Assembly: GCF_003026495.1 (NCBI RefSeq)
Contig: NZ_PYMA01000006.1
Span: forward strand, 62,001 to 126,000
Length of the DNA stretch: 64,000 bases
DNA from: Photobacterium sanctipauli
GTDB taxonomy: Bacteria; Pseudomonadota; Gammaproteobacteria; Enterobacterales; Vibrionaceae
Direction of reading: 5' to 3'
The notes beneath the pieces were generated by a model that saw nothing but the letters and a program-made list of their open reading frames with translations, did not search any database and was not told where the DNA came from. The first letter of the stretch is position 1. The number at the start of each line of letters is the position of its first letter. Positions 46,961 to 56,142 of the stretch are shown here, one piece after another. A program made the translations under genes and the position numbers.

Positions 46961-47368
46961 TTAGCCGAGTTGCGTCATATTGTGATACTCCGCTGGGATC
47001 TGATCCCATGCCGATTTGATCTCGCGAAGCATTTCAATGACATCATCAAGCGGCTCTGGCTGGTTTTCTTGGTTAGCCTTGTAGATCTGCTGGATCATGA
47101 AATCATACAGTGCATCAAGGTTGGTGGCGATTTCCGCCCCATCTTCCATCGATAAGCAGCTGCGCAAGCTGATCACAATGTCCAACGCCTTGCCTAGACG
47201 TTCGCCCTTAACAGCGATCGAACCCTGCTCCATTGCTGCCTTGCCCTGGATCAAGCGCTCAATTGCCCCTGCCATCAGCATAGAAATCACACGGTGTGGT
47301 GATGCCGATGTTAATTGACTATCTACCGAGACTCGCTTGTAAGCCTGTAGAGATCCTCTCATTGCCAT
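46961..47368 (-). CDS. fliS: Flagellin chaperone FliS
   Basis: 135 residues, helical. Seen: YKRVSVDSQLTSASPHRVISMLMAGAIERLIQGKAAMEQ and KGERLGKALDIVISLRSCLSMEDGAEIATNLDALYDFMIQQI-type helices, the FliS family. It keeps flagellin from polymerising before export. Last gene of the flaG-fliD-flaI-fliS set, 9 bp after flaI. Confidence 0.95.
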   Translation of the reverse strand: MAMRGSLQAYKRVSVDSQLTSASPHRVISMLMAGAIERLIQGKAAMEQGSIAVKGERLGKALDIVISLRSCLSMEDGAEIATNLDALYDFMIQQIYKANQENQPEPLDDVIEMLREIKSAWDQIPAEYHNMTQLG

Positions 47369-47377
47369 TGTTCTAAC

Positions 47378-47662
47378 CTACCGAAATTTATTGTAAACCT
47401 GCATCGAGCGTTGCCCGTGCTGTAGTCGCTGTACTTGTGCTGCCGATCGTTCGCGATGCTGGCGGATACGCTCAAGTATTCCCGACGTACGCTCTATAGC
47501 TTGTTGCCATCGCTGCTTTTCCAGCTTGTCAGGCTCAGCCATCAATTGCTGTAACACCAACTCGCGTTGCTCCAACAGTTGTTGAAGCTGTACCGAATCA
47601 ACGTCGTCCGACGCCGCCAGTACCCACTCAAGTTGCTGATCAATCTGTTCCAATTTTTTCAT
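47378..47662 (-). CDS. flaI: FlaI, FliT-like flagellar chaperone
   Basis: 94 residues, predicted wholly helical and rich in Gln, Glu and Arg (for example LEQIDQQLEWVLAASDDVDSVQLQQLLEQRELVLQQLM). Weak sequence signal; assigned from its place between fliD and fliS, where vibrios encode FlaI, and from its size and helical pattern like FliT. Likely binds FliD. Confidence 0.75.
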   Translation of the reverse strand: MKKLEQIDQQLEWVLAASDDVDSVQLQQLLEQRELVLQQLMAEPDKLEKQRWQQAIERTSGILERIRQHRERSAAQVQRLQHGQRSMQVYNKFR

Positions 47663-47684
47663 CTCGACTCCCGCAGCCCCGTCG

Positions 47685-49064
47685 TTATGACGGCATCATG
47701 CTCATCATCGAGTTCAACTGACTTTTCATTTGTCCCATGGCGTTATCCATGGCGGTGAACTGGTCATGGGTACGCTTTTGCACGCTCTCCATACGGCGGT
47801 CTAGCCTTGTCTGTTCACTGTTAAGGCGCATATTCTGATCATTGAGGCTGTTTTGGCGCCCTTTGATACTGCCGGTGATGCCGGTGTGAGCGTGGATCAA
47901 GTCTTCAATCTTGCGGGCAAAGCCGTCACGGCTGCCAAAAAATTCACCGACATCGGCAAAGTTTTGCTCCAGCTGGCGATCCAAGACGTCATAGTCAATT
48001 TCCAGCCGCCCTTCCATCGTTGTCATCACCCCGAGCTCACTCAAGGTTTTGATCGACTCAGGAGCACCTTCAACCGGGGACGCAAACGCATTACGCAGTT
48101 GGTTATCCACGGTACGAACAATACTGTCGCCTACCAGCGGCCCTTTTTCTTGGGTCTCGGGATCAAACTTACCCAGCTCTTGCGACACCGAAAAAAACTG
48201 GTTGTAAGCATTCACAAACTGTTCAATCGCACCGCCCACAGCATTACGATCGTAAGCCACATCAACCAAGATATCTTTTGGAACAACCCCGTCTTTGGCT
48301 TCCGGCACCGCCAGCAAATTTAGGTCAACGCCATCAATCGCATCTTCAATGGTATTGGTATCGCTGGTCACGACCGCCAAGCCGTCAATCAGTACCCTGG
48401 CATCGCCAGCTGCCTGCATTTCGGTCATCGAATTGAGGTCGCTATTGGGGTTGAAGCCAAATTTTTGCAACGTACTCGTGACGGGCGCATCCACCCTGAC
48501 CTTGATTTGGTTTTGCTCACCACTTTTATCGGCCGTCAACACCAGCCTTGCCCCGACATCGTCCTTAATCACCGATGCCATGACCCCGGAATTTGAAGGG
48601 TGGCGGTTGATTAAGCGTACAACGTCAATAATTTTGCTTTCGTCCTCAGGGATCTCGACATCAAACATGCCTCCCCCGAGCGAAACCGTCATCTTACCGG
48701 CACCTAGCTTTTGGTTTTCATCAAAAGTGCCCGATACGATTTTATGCGATTGCGCGAGTTGCTCGACCTTAACATTGTACTTGCCCGGAATGGCTTCATG
48801 ATTAGCCGATGCCGTGATGATATCTGTGTTGTCACTGGTGACGGTACGGGCTGCAAGGGTGTGATTACGACGAAAATCCGCCATCATGTATTTCATTTCA
48901 TCCAATGCGCTTTTCAGCTTGCCATAGGCACTGACGCTGACATCAATACTCTCGCGCTGCCGATTAATACGCTCCTCTTTGGGCGTACGCTCAGCATCAA
49001 CGATGGTTTTCACCATGGTGTTGATATCAAGACCGGAAGCGGTGGCTGCTGCGCCTATGTTCAT
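47685..49064 (-). CDS. fliD: Flagellar filament cap protein FliD
   Basis: 459 residues. Seen: N-terminal helix region LDINTMVKTIVDAERTPKEERINRQRESIDVSVSAYGKLKSAL-type, central beta domains (SGVMASVIKDDVGARLVLTADKSGEQNQIKV), and the C-terminal coiled coil (SLNDQNMRLNSEQTRLDRRMESVQKRTHDQFTAMDNAM). Caps the filament and folds incoming flagellin. Sits 16 bp after flaG. Confidence 0.95.
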   Translation of the reverse strand: MNIGAAATASGLDINTMVKTIVDAERTPKEERINRQRESIDVSVSAYGKLKSALDEMKYMMADFRRNHTLAARTVTSDNTDIITASANHEAIPGKYNVKVEQLAQSHKIVSGTFDENQKLGAGKMTVSLGGGMFDVEIPEDESKIIDVVRLINRHPSNSGVMASVIKDDVGARLVLTADKSGEQNQIKVRVDAPVTSTLQKFGFNPNSDLNSMTEMQAAGDARVLIDGLAVVTSDTNTIEDAIDGVDLNLLAVPEAKDGVVPKDILVDVAYDRNAVGGAIEQFVNAYNQFFSVSQELGKFDPETQEKGPLVGDSIVRTVDNQLRNAFASPVEGAPESIKTLSELGVMTTMEGRLEIDYDVLDRQLEQNFADVGEFFGSRDGFARKIEDLIHAHTGITGSIKGRQNSLNDQNMRLNSEQTRLDRRMESVQKRTHDQFTAMDNAMGQMKSQLNSMMSMMPS

Positions 49065-49080
49065 TGACTACCTCGAAATA

Positions 49081-49539
49081 CTAGACTTTCGTCGTTACCA
49101 ACCCCCCCGAATTTGCCGCTAGCCGGCGGGACAGCACTAGCAAGTCTTCATCCGGAATTTGACGAACCACTTCACCGGTCCGCTTGTCATAAATCGTGAC
49201 AATGTTCTTTCCAGATTCTTCATCGATTCGAAACGACAGCCCTTTATTGATAGTAGAGCCGACAAACTCCTCGATGCGTTCCACCACCTTTTCCAATTCC
49301 TCGCGCTGCATTTGATGCTGCTTTTCAACATTCGGCGATTGTTCGATACGTCTAACATCGCTGTGGCCGCCATCGCTGCTTTTGCTGGTTGCCTGTTGTT
49401 GACCCGAGGTGGCAAGGGGTGTCCCTTGAGAATGACTTACCGTTTTATTAGCAATATTTGTGCCAACGGCTGATTGTGAATTGGAAGATGTACGAGAAGA
49501 AAAGGAAGAGGAAGAAGTAGAAACGGGTTTGACATCCAT
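49081..49539 (-). CDS. flaG: Flagellar protein FlaG
   Basis: 152 residues. Seen: a Ser/Thr/Gln-rich variable N-terminus and the FlaG domain (QREELEKVVERIEEFVGSTINKGLSFRIDEESGKNIVTIYDKRTGEVVRQIPDEDLLVLSRRL-type). FlaG influences filament length in relatives. Good Shine-Dalgarno (AGGTGAG). It follows a terminator of the flagellin gene, so its transcription depends on read-through or on an unrecognised promoter. Confidence 0.92.
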   Translation of the reverse strand: MDVKPVSTSSSSFSSRTSSNSQSAVGTNIANKTVSHSQGTPLATSGQQQATSKSSDGGHSDVRRIEQSPNVEKQHQMQREELEKVVERIEEFVGSTINKGLSFRIDEESGKNIVTIYDKRTGEVVRQIPDEDLLVLSRRLAANSGGLVTTKV

Positions 49540-49564
49540 ATTCTCTCACCTTTTTAAAGCGAAA

Positions 49565-49592
49565 AGCGGCAAGGTGGTAACACCTTGCCGCT
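49565..49592 (-). terminator. Terminator after the sigma-28 flagellin gene
   Basis: A perfect 12-bp stem, AGCGGCAAGGTG / CACCTTGCCGCT, with loop GTAA begins 11 bp after the flagellin stop; on the minus strand it runs into TTTCGCTTT. It would lower flaG-fliD expression relative to flagellin. Confidence 0.75.
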
Positions 49593-49603
49593 ATTGCGAG
49601 GGA

Positions 49604-50752
49604 TTAACCTAGTAGGCTTAGTGCCGCTTGCGGCGCCTGTTTTGCTTGAGCCAAGATAGAAGTAGAAGCCTGCTGTAGGATCTGGTTCTTGGTCATGTTA
49701 GTTGTTTCTTTCGCAAAGTCAGTGTCACGGATACGGCTGTTAGACGCGTTCACGTTTTCATTAACGTTGTTCAAGTTGTTGATAGTGTGGCTTAGGCGGT
49801 TCTGAGAAGCACCTAGCTCTGCACGGTTAGAATCGATGTATTTCATCGCGCCATCAAGTACAGCAACCGCTTGCTGAGCACCGCCTACTGACGTTACATC
49901 AACTTGTGCAACCGTTGTATCAGCGGCTGTACCTGCAATCGATGCGTCTACTGCATTACCAGCAGCATCAGTCATTGCGATAGTACCAGTCGTCACGCCA
50001 ACAGTACCTGCGTCAGAGAATAGCTGTAGTTCGCCGTTTTCTGAAACAGACGCATTGATCTGGTCATTCTGACCGTTAATTCGAGTTGCAATTTCTTCGA
50101 TGTCGTCACCGGCAACCAGGCCAACATTAATCGCTGTTGCATTACCCGCGCTGTCAGTTACAGATAGCTCGATAGCAGTATCAGCGTCTAGCGTAGAATC
50201 TGCAGTCGCAGCATTGCTTGAAACCAGTAGGCTACCACCCATTTTCGCTTCGTCAGCACGGATGTTGTTGAAGCTCATTTGAACCGCTTCACCTGAGTCT
50301 GCACCTACCTGGAATGAACGAGAGCCGAAAGTACCGTTTAGAAGCTTAACACCACCGAAAGAGGTCGTTTCTGCGATACGGTTTAGCTCGTCCTGTAGTG
50401 CGGTAACTTCCTGCTGGATTGAATCACGGTCTTCTTGCGAGTTAGAGCCGTTAGCAGACTGTAGCGATAGATCACGCATACGCTGCAGGATGTTAGTGGT
50501 TTCCTGCATTGAGCCTTCAGCAGTTTGCGCCATTGAGATACCGTCGTTTGCGTTACGTACGGCAACGTCAAGACCACGGCTCTGAGTTGTCAAACGGTTA
50601 GAGATCTGAAGACCTGCAGCATCGTCTTTTGCACTGTTGATTTTGCTACCCGTTGCAAGACGCTCCATCGAAGTTGCTGTTGCGTCAGTCGCCTGACCCA
50701 GGTAACGCTGAGCGGTCATTGCAGAAACGTTAGTATTTACTGTAACTGCCAT
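49604..50752 (-). CDS. Flagellin (sigma-28-type promoter)
   Basis: 382 residues. Seen: conserved D0/D1 ends ([58 protein letters not shown] and the C-terminal [48 protein letters not shown]) and a variable centre (about 160-285). Preceded by AAGGAG and by a sigma-28 element. One of two tandem flagellins that share ends but differ in the centre. Which V. cholerae flagellin letter it matches cannot be judged by eye. Confidence 0.96.
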   Translation of the reverse strand: MAVTVNTNVSAMTAQRYLGQATDATATSMERLATGSKINSAKDDAAGLQISNRLTTQSRGLDVAVRNANDGISMAQTAEGSMQETTNILQRMRDLSLQSANGSNSQEDRDSIQQEVTALQDELNRIAETTSFGGVKLLNGTFGSRSFQVGADSGEAVQMSFNNIRADEAKMGGSLLVSSNAATADSTLDADTAIELSVTDSAGNATAINVGLVAGDDIEEIATRINGQNDQINASVSENGELQLFSDAGTVGVTTGTIAMTDAAGNAVDASIAGTAADTTVAQVDVTSVGGAQQAVAVLDGAMKYIDSNRAELGASQNRLSHTINNLNNVNENVNASNSRIRDTDFAKETTNMTKNQILQQASTSILAQAKQAPQAALSLLG

Positions 50753-50828
50753 AATGTATCTCCTTGTGTATTCAAAATGGCTTGACCAGCCCAGCCGGAA
50801 AAACCTTGTTATTCTTTGTACATGGTCT

Positions 50829-50855
50829 GTAACGGCATGAGTTCAGAAACCTTTA
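50829..50855 (-). promoter_or_regulatory. Sigma-28 (FliA) promoter of the flagellin at 49604
   Basis: Minus strand reads TAAA, 15 nt, GCCGTTAC, closely matching the sigma-28 consensus TAAA-N15-GCCGATAA. It lies about 77 bp before the flagellin ATG, downstream of the terminator of the other flagellin. Confidence 0.82.
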
Positions 50856-50923
50856 AGACTTTTTTCGATTTTTTTTATAAAGAAAATAAAACGTGATCTA
50901 ATTCATAAAATCCAGGCAATAAA

Positions 50924-50954
50924 AAAACGGCAAGAGGTTGCCTCTTGCCGTTTT
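50924..50954 (-). terminator. Terminator after the sigma-54 flagellin gene
   Basis: AAAACGGCAAGAGG / CCTCTTGCCGTTTT form a 14-bp stem with a 3-nt loop, 24 bp after the flagellin stop. Minus-strand reading ends in GTTTTTTTATT, a strong Rho-independent terminator that isolates the two flagellin transcripts. Confidence 0.88.
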
Positions 50955-50978
50955 CAGATTGATTCCTAAGCGAAAAGC

Positions 50979-52127
50979 TTACTGCAGTAGGCTCATTGCC
51001 GCCTGAGGTACCTGCTTCGCCTGGGCAAGAATAGACGTACTTGCCTGCTGTAGGATCTGGTTCTTGGTCATTTCCGTGGTTTCTTTCGCGAAATCAGTAT
51101 CGCGGATACGGCTGTTAGAAGCCGACACGTTTTCAGACACGTTGGCCAGGTTGTTGATGGTGTGGCCAAGGCGGTTTTGCTTGGCACCCAAGTCAGCACG
51201 CTGGCTATCGATGTACTTCAGCGCCGCATCGATGATTGGCACAGCACTCTGTGCACCACCAACGGTTTCAACATCAATTGAAGCCACAGTCACTGCCGTT
51301 GCTGGTGCTGATAGGTCAACCGCCGTGGTTGTACCATCTTCATTGTTCATTGTGATGCTACCCGTTGCCAACGCAACGGCACCTTCACCAGAGAACACCT
51401 GAAGTTGGCCGCTTTCGTCCACTGACGCATTCAGTTTGTCGTTCTGGCCATTGATTCGCGTTGCGATCTCTTCGATGTCATCACCGGCCACCAGCGTCAC
51501 GTCAACAGTGCTTACGTTACCCAAGCTGTCTGTCACGCTAAACTGAATCGGTGAATCCGCGCCCAGTTCAGCACCGGCTTGCACAGGCGTGGTTGACTGC
51601 AATAGGCTGCCGCCCATTTTGTCGTAGTCGGCACGCACGCTGTCCATACCCATGATGATTGCTTCACCAGAATCGGCACCGATCTGGAATGCTGCTTCAC
51701 CAAAAGTGCCATTTAGTAGCTTACGGCCACCAAATGCAGTGGTTTCTGCAATACGGTTTAGCTCGTCTTGCAGTGCGTTAACTTCTTCCTGGATCGCCAC
51801 GCGATCTTCATCAGAGTTTGCACCGTTTGCCGACTGCAGCGACAGATCACGCATACGCTGTAGGATACTGGTCGATTCCTGCATCGCACCTTCTGCGGTT
51901 TGAGCAATCGAGATACCGTCGTTTGCATTGCGCATTGCCACGTTAAGGCCGCGCGTCTGCGCAACAAGACGGTTCGAGATCTGTAGACCCGCCGCATCGT
52001 CTTTAGCACTGTTGATCTTGCTACCTGTCGACAAACGTTCCATCGAGGTATTCAGATCACTGGTTGCTTTGCCCAGGTAACGCTGCGCAGTCATGGCAGA
52101 GACGTTAGTGTTAACAGTTACAGCCAT
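50979..52127 (-). CDS. Flagellin (sigma-54-type promoter, candidate core flagellin FlaA)
   Basis: 382 residues, same conserved N- and C-terminal regions as the neighbour ([48 protein letters not shown]) with a different centre (about 170-285). Good Shine-Dalgarno (AAAGGAGAG). It has a sigma-54 element about 140 bp upstream rather than a sigma-28 one, as the FlrC-dependent core flagellin flaA of V. cholerae does. Naming it flaA is inference. Confidence 0.96.
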   Translation of the reverse strand: MAVTVNTNVSAMTAQRYLGKATSDLNTSMERLSTGSKINSAKDDAAGLQISNRLVAQTRGLNVAMRNANDGISIAQTAEGAMQESTSILQRMRDLSLQSANGANSDEDRVAIQEEVNALQDELNRIAETTAFGGRKLLNGTFGEAAFQIGADSGEAIIMGMDSVRADYDKMGGSLLQSTTPVQAGAELGADSPIQFSVTDSLGNVSTVDVTLVAGDDIEEIATRINGQNDKLNASVDESGQLQVFSGEGAVALATGSITMNNEDGTTTAVDLSAPATAVTVASIDVETVGGAQSAVPIIDAALKYIDSQRADLGAKQNRLGHTINNLANVSENVSASNSRIRDTDFAKETTEMTKNQILQQASTSILAQAKQVPQAAMSLLQ

Positions 52128-52430
52128 TTTTCTCTCCTTTGACTTTCGCTATTAAGCGAACAGCCTACCCGCAACATCCAAACTCAAAGACAATGAAGCG
52201 GGGCCAGCTATAAATAATGAATTCTTTTGGCAATATCACGATAAACCATTGCCACCAAGCACCTAAATGCAAACCTCATGCCAACTTTAAATTACCAGTT
52301 TTTCATAAGCTTAAGGCTAGAATTGCATTTTTTTGCGTTTAAACGGCAACTTGGTGCCATCTCATTTACAAAATTTGCCGTTTTTTATGAAGTGTTGCCA
52401 TGTAACTGGCAATACTTCCCCTGTTACGCG
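52128..52430. other. 303-bp spacer between flgL and the first flagellin
   Basis: No gene seen. It holds the sigma-54 element at 52268 and a long-loop inverted repeat, AAACGGCAA (52341-52349) with TTGCCGTTT (52375-52383), just after flgL. The loop contains TGGCACCAAGTTGCC, which resembles a sigma-54 site but with spacing one base short. Confidence 0.6.
52268..52283 (-). promoter_or_regulatory. Sigma-54 promoter of the flagellin at 50979
   Basis: Minus strand reads TGGCATGAGGTTTGCA: GG-N10-GC spacing correct, perfect TTGCA and one change (T for C) in the -24 half. The leader to the ATG would be about 130 nt. Confidence 0.75.
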
Positions 52431-53621
52431 CTAGATATAGTTGAACAGGTTTAAGTCTTTGGTCTTGGCAAACGCCTGCTGCGACGCTTGCAAGGCCATC
52501 ATGTTTTCATTGAGCTCAATCACCGCCGTGGCATAATCCAGATCTTCCAGTGTGCCTCGCGCCTGGCTCATCACAATCTTGAAGTCTTGGTGCATATCTT
52601 CCTGGCGATCCAGGGTTTGCAATCGGGTACCGATTTCAGAGCGGGTTCGGTTGATGTGCTTAAAGCCCTCCGATAACTCAGCTGCGGCCTGGTGCAACTT
52701 TGCCGTTGCCGAGGCATCGGATACATCGCTGTCCGATAGTTCGATACTGCGGCGGAAGGCATCAAAAATGTTGACGCTTTCCTGGCGGGATAAGTCAATC
52801 ACATCCCCATTTTTGATCTCGCCCTCCAGCTCGACCTGCAATGTACCAAACTGGATACCCACGCTCGGATCATAAGGCGCATTGCTCACCATGTTGCCAT
52901 TCTGGAATAACTGGTAAGAGGTACCGGCATCCGAGGTTGCAAACTCAATCCGGTAGGCCGATTGATCTTGGTTGTTGGTATTCTTAGCCTGCGATAACAA
53001 CAACAAAGATCCACTCTGCAGCTCATAGTCCGGCTGGTAATCGCCATAAGGGTTAGGTACTTCCATAAACAGCTTGTCACCCGCATCATTGACGGGTATT
53101 TCAACCGAAGGGGCAATTTTGGCCATTCGCTGGTAACTATCACCGGCGTAACTCACATTGCCGTTGTTGTCGCGGAAGAACGGTTGCTTGCTGTACTGGT
53201 TACCGGCAAAAACAAAATTGCCAGACTCATCCTTGGCGTTTACCACATTCATGAACGAGTTGAACAGCCCCTGCATATCTTGCTTGTGGGCTACCCTGTC
53301 ATCGCCAGACAATGAACCGTTCACCATCATCATCGACTTACGCTTGGCTTCATCGAGCAGGTTTTCCACCTCGGAAATGGCCGCCTCTTCGTTGTTCAGG
53401 CGGTTGCGGGCCAAGGTGATGGACTTCACCGCCTGATCTATCTGGGTGTTCTGCTGGTCAAAGTTCTGGATATAAATCGATGACACTGGATCATCACCGG
53501 CAGTAAGCAGCCGCTTACCCGAGGCAAGTTGCTGTTGGTTTTCCGCAACTTTCACCTGCTGGCGATTCATGTCGTTGGCAACATTCTGGTAGTTATGGAA
53601 GCTGGCAATTCGGCTAATCAT
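52431..53621 (-). CDS. flgL: Flagellar hook-filament junction protein FlgL (HAP3)
   Basis: 396 residues. Seen: flagellin-like N-terminus MISRIASFHNYQNVANDMNRQQVKVAENQQQLASGKRLLTAGDDPVSSIYIQNF-type and C-terminal helix ATAVIELNENMMALQASQQAFAKTKDLNLFNYI. Joins hook to filament with FlgK. Follows flgK by 15 bp and so shares its promoter. Confidence 0.96.
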   Translation of the reverse strand: MISRIASFHNYQNVANDMNRQQVKVAENQQQLASGKRLLTAGDDPVSSIYIQNFDQQNTQIDQAVKSITLARNRLNNEEAAISEVENLLDEAKRKSMMMVNGSLSGDDRVAHKQDMQGLFNSFMNVVNAKDESGNFVFAGNQYSKQPFFRDNNGNVSYAGDSYQRMAKIAPSVEIPVNDAGDKLFMEVPNPYGDYQPDYELQSGSLLLLSQAKNTNNQDQSAYRIEFATSDAGTSYQLFQNGNMVSNAPYDPSVGIQFGTLQVELEGEIKNGDVIDLSRQESVNIFDAFRRSIELSDSDVSDASATAKLHQAAAELSEGFKHINRTRSEIGTRLQTLDRQEDMHQDFKIVMSQARGTLEDLDYATAVIELNENMMALQASQQAFAKTKDLNLFNYI

Positions 53622-53636
53622 GATCAGTCAGTCTCC

Positions 53637-55520
53637 TTAACGGGATGCATTAAGCAAGGTGTCGAATGTTTCATTGGCCACCGTCATGATCCGCGACGAT
53701 GCCATGTAGGCTTGTTGGAACTTCATCATATTGGCCGCTTCCTCATCGAGGTTAACGCCGGCAATTTCTGCCACCCGCCCTTCAGCCGCCTGCTTCTCAA
53801 CAATACCCACCTCTTTAAGACGGGCAGCCGATGCCTTTTGCACGCCCATTTCGGTATTCAGGCCTTGGTATACGTCAATCACGGTCGAGCGACCGTCATC
53901 CATAAATTTGTTCGTTTGCAGCCCCTGCATTTTTATCAGGTTGCCGTTATCACCGTCTGCTGGGTTCAAGCTCACGGCAAACACATCCCCCCCAACAGCG
54001 CCCCCAGATAAGGTAAAGCCTGTCCCGCCCACCACGACTTCACCCGCTGGTGGGTACGGCAATGGCTGCTGCAAGATGTTGCCTTTCATATCGAGCACGG
54101 CAAATTGGCTGGCATCGGGTGAAACCGCGACTTGGAACTCGCTCAGCCCACCCTTGGCGGTGATACTGAAGTCGGCTTCACCTTGGGTTTTCGTCGCGGA
54201 GCTTAGATAACTCTGGGCGGCAATTTTTGCCGGGTCGGTCATTGCCACACTGATATCGCCTGCCGCCGTGCGGGTCGGGCGAAGGATGATCTTCTCGCCG
54301 GCGCGCATTGGCGCGTCCATCTCTACCCGGAAGCCATCCACCGAAAAGGCAGGCGGATTGCCGCTTGGGATCACTTTTTGATTGGAGCCGTCAGGGAGTG
54401 CCAAGGTGTGCTGGCTACCGTCGAAGGTTAGGTCGTATTCGCCAACCTTCACTGCACTGAGATCTTCAACAAACACTTTAAGCTTGGCATCAGAACCTGC
54501 TGGAAGCATGGCGCGAGAAGCGGCAATCGCTGGGTCATTCATATCGCGGAACATCTCGGTACCCACCTGACCATTCAAATCAAGGCCCTGCTGCTGCAGC
54601 TCATTAACCGAATGCGAGAAGCCCATCGCAATACGGCCAATCTCATCCATTGCATGGTTAAGAGTCTCGTCACGATACTGGAACAAGGCCGCCATTTTGC
54701 CGCCGATGTCTTCATTATTGATGACCTTTAGGGATTGTCCTTCAACAATGGCTAAGCGCGTTTGCTGGGGATCAGGCTTGCCGTTCACCATCCGCAGCTC
54801 ACTGGCTTCCGTGCCCGAAACCAATGTGTGGCCACTGCCAATCATGATGTTAAAGCTCTCATCATTCTTACGGGTCACCGTCACCTTGGTGTATTCGGAC
54901 AGCTCATTGATTAAATTTTGGTGGCGATCAAGCAAATCGTTGTCGTGCCCGGCAATGGGTGTTTTAACCAGTGCCTTGTGTACATCCACCAGCTCTTTGG
55001 CGATATCATTAACGCGGTTTAGGGTTCTTGAAAGTACTTCGCTCGTTTCTGATTTCTGGCGCGACAAGACATTGAAATTGTCGTTGAGACCCGCAGCAAC
55101 CATCTTGGATTTTTCGAGTACAACAGTACGTGCCCCCATGTCGTTCGGGGTATCTGACATTGCCTTAACCGCGTCGTACCAGCTATTCATGTCTTCGGGG
55201 ATTTTCTTGGCACTGTTCGCCAACATATTATCCAGCCGGCCCAGCTGGCCTTCGCGCTCGGTAGCGTAGCTCAAGTTGGTCGTGGTGAGGTTCAGCTCGT
55301 TGGTGGCAAACTGATCATACCCGCGGCGAACTTCTGCCGCATGCACGCCAGTACCATACTGGTTGCCCCCCCACCACACAGGATCGTTGGTTTTTTGTAC
55401 GACTGACTGGCGGCTATACCCTTCGGTATTAACATTATTGATGTTATGGCTGGTGGTATTAAGCTGCCGCTGAGCAGTTAACACACCTTGCGTGCCCATA
55501 TTGAGCAGGTCAAACGCCAT
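53637..55520 (-). CDS. flgK: Flagellar hook-filament junction protein FlgK (HAP1)
   Basis: 627 residues. Seen: N-terminal MAFDLLNMGTQGVLTAQRQLNTTSHNINNVNTEGYSRQ-type rod-like motif, long central domain, and C-terminal AGVNLDEEAANMMKFQQAYMASSRIMTVANETFDTLLNASR-type helix. Placed at the hook end. A sigma-54 element lies 45-60 bp upstream, heading a flgKL transcript. Confidence 0.97.
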   Translation of the reverse strand: MAFDLLNMGTQGVLTAQRQLNTTSHNINNVNTEGYSRQSVVQKTNDPVWWGGNQYGTGVHAAEVRRGYDQFATNELNLTTTNLSYATEREGQLGRLDNMLANSAKKIPEDMNSWYDAVKAMSDTPNDMGARTVVLEKSKMVAAGLNDNFNVLSRQKSETSEVLSRTLNRVNDIAKELVDVHKALVKTPIAGHDNDLLDRHQNLINELSEYTKVTVTRKNDESFNIMIGSGHTLVSGTEASELRMVNGKPDPQQTRLAIVEGQSLKVINNEDIGGKMAALFQYRDETLNHAMDEIGRIAMGFSHSVNELQQQGLDLNGQVGTEMFRDMNDPAIAASRAMLPAGSDAKLKVFVEDLSAVKVGEYDLTFDGSQHTLALPDGSNQKVIPSGNPPAFSVDGFRVEMDAPMRAGEKIILRPTRTAAGDISVAMTDPAKIAAQSYLSSATKTQGEADFSITAKGGLSEFQVAVSPDASQFAVLDMKGNILQQPLPYPPAGEVVVGGTGFTLSGGAVGGDVFAVSLNPADGDNGNLIKMQGLQTNKFMDDGRSTVIDVYQGLNTEMGVQKASAARLKEVGIVEKQAAEGRVAEIAGVNLDEEAANMMKFQQAYMASSRIMTVANETFDTLLNASR

Positions 55521-55563
55521 GTAGCCTCCAGTTCCAGGAAAAAATCTCTATCCAACTTAGTAA

Positions 55564-55579
55564 TGCAAAATACATTCCA
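55564..55579 (-). promoter_or_regulatory. Sigma-54 promoter of flgKL
   Basis: Minus strand reads TGGAATGTATTTTGCA: correct GG-N10-GC spacing, perfect TTGCA, two changes in the less conserved part of the -24 half. About 44 bp before the flgK ATG. Confidence 0.65.
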
Positions 55580-55734
55580 ACTTTTATTTTAATTTAAACG
55601 CTTGAATTTTAATGGGATAAAGATTTATAGAGGCAAGCTCTTGCCGAGTATATCGACAGAAACGTCATCACTAAATAGGGGAAGTGTTTGTTAGCACGTA
55701 GCAGCAAGTAACAAGTGGTAACAAAAAAAGATCA

Positions 55735-55754
55735 TTGTGATCAAACTATCACAA
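55735..55754. promoter_or_regulatory. Inverted repeat TTGTGAT-N6-ATCACAA upstream of the small membrane protein gene
   Basis: Perfect 7-bp arms separated by CAAACT, about 110 bp before the ATG at 55865. It resembles a CRP site but the distance between TGTGA and TCACA is 8, not 6, so another dimeric regulator is as likely. Confidence 0.4.
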
Positions 55755-55864
55755 CAGGTAATTAAAAGGTTAATTATATTCCCATCCCTGCATAGCCACG
55801 CTAATAATAAGGTTAACAATAATAAAGAAAGCCAACACAACTACGACGAAGAGAGGGCAAAGGA

Positions 55865-56083
55865 ATGCTAATTCGAGCTTATGCGAAATTTTCAGTAAAA
55901 CACCGATTTATTCACCTATTAATTAGTATTGGTGTACTCATTAGTTTCATTGTTAGCACAATCGGTGTTCTGGCATTAGAGAATTACTTTTTTGGGTATG
56001 GCTTTTTAATTAGCTTATTCGCCATACCATTGCTGGCATTCTCTTCAAATTACAAGAATAAATACCTAAATAGAGAAGCCTAG
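55865..56083 (+). CDS. Small two-helix membrane protein of unknown function
   Basis: 72 residues. The ATG is preceded by a good ribosome site (AGAGGGCAAAGGA, with AAAGGA directly in front). Seen: a basic N-terminus (MLIRAYAKFSVKHRF), two hydrophobic helices (LLISIGVLISFIVSTIGVLAL and GYGFLISLFAIPLLAFS) and a Lys/Asn/Arg tail, giving both ends in the cytoplasm by the positive-inside rule. It is the only plus-strand gene among the later flagellar genes and lies between flgK and flgJ. Not recognised. The AT-rich sequence and isolated orientation suggest an insertion. Confidence 0.6.
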   Translation: MLIRAYAKFSVKHRFIHLLISIGVLISFIVSTIGVLALENYFFGYGFLISLFAIPLLAFSSNYKNKYLNREA

Positions 56084-56107
56084 CAATCTTGTTAAATGAC
56101 CTTAAAG

Positions 56108-56142
56108 ATAGCCTTACCAGTACTCACCTTATGTAAGGCTAT
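56108..56142. terminator. Weak terminator-like inverted repeat between the small gene and flgJ
   Basis: ATAGCCTTAC (56108-56117) and GTAAGGCTAT (56133-56142) pair perfectly around a 15-nt loop; the right arm includes the flgJ stop codon. No good T-tract on either strand, so function is uncertain. Confidence 0.4.

Larger units (their letters stand above)
55521..55864. other. 344-bp spacer between flgK and the small plus-strand gene
   Basis: Holds the flgK sigma-54 element at 55564 and, nearer the plus-strand gene, the palindrome at 55735. The right half is AT-rich with scattered AAGGTTAA repeats. No other gene was seen. Confidence 0.6.

Noticed and set aside
46776..47009. 77-codon minus-strand frame after fliS
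   Set aside because: Its first part overlaps the 3' end of fliS and it lacks a ribosome site; it also spans the hairpin at 46861.
52342..52357. Second sigma-54-like site TGGCACCAAGTTGCC upstream of the flagellin
   Set aside because: The GG to GC distance is 9 instead of 10, which sigma-54 promoters do not tolerate; the element at 52268 fits properly.
55735..55754. CRP binding site
   Set aside because: The TGTGA and TCACA halves are 8 bp apart, not 6. It was kept only as a generic inverted repeat.
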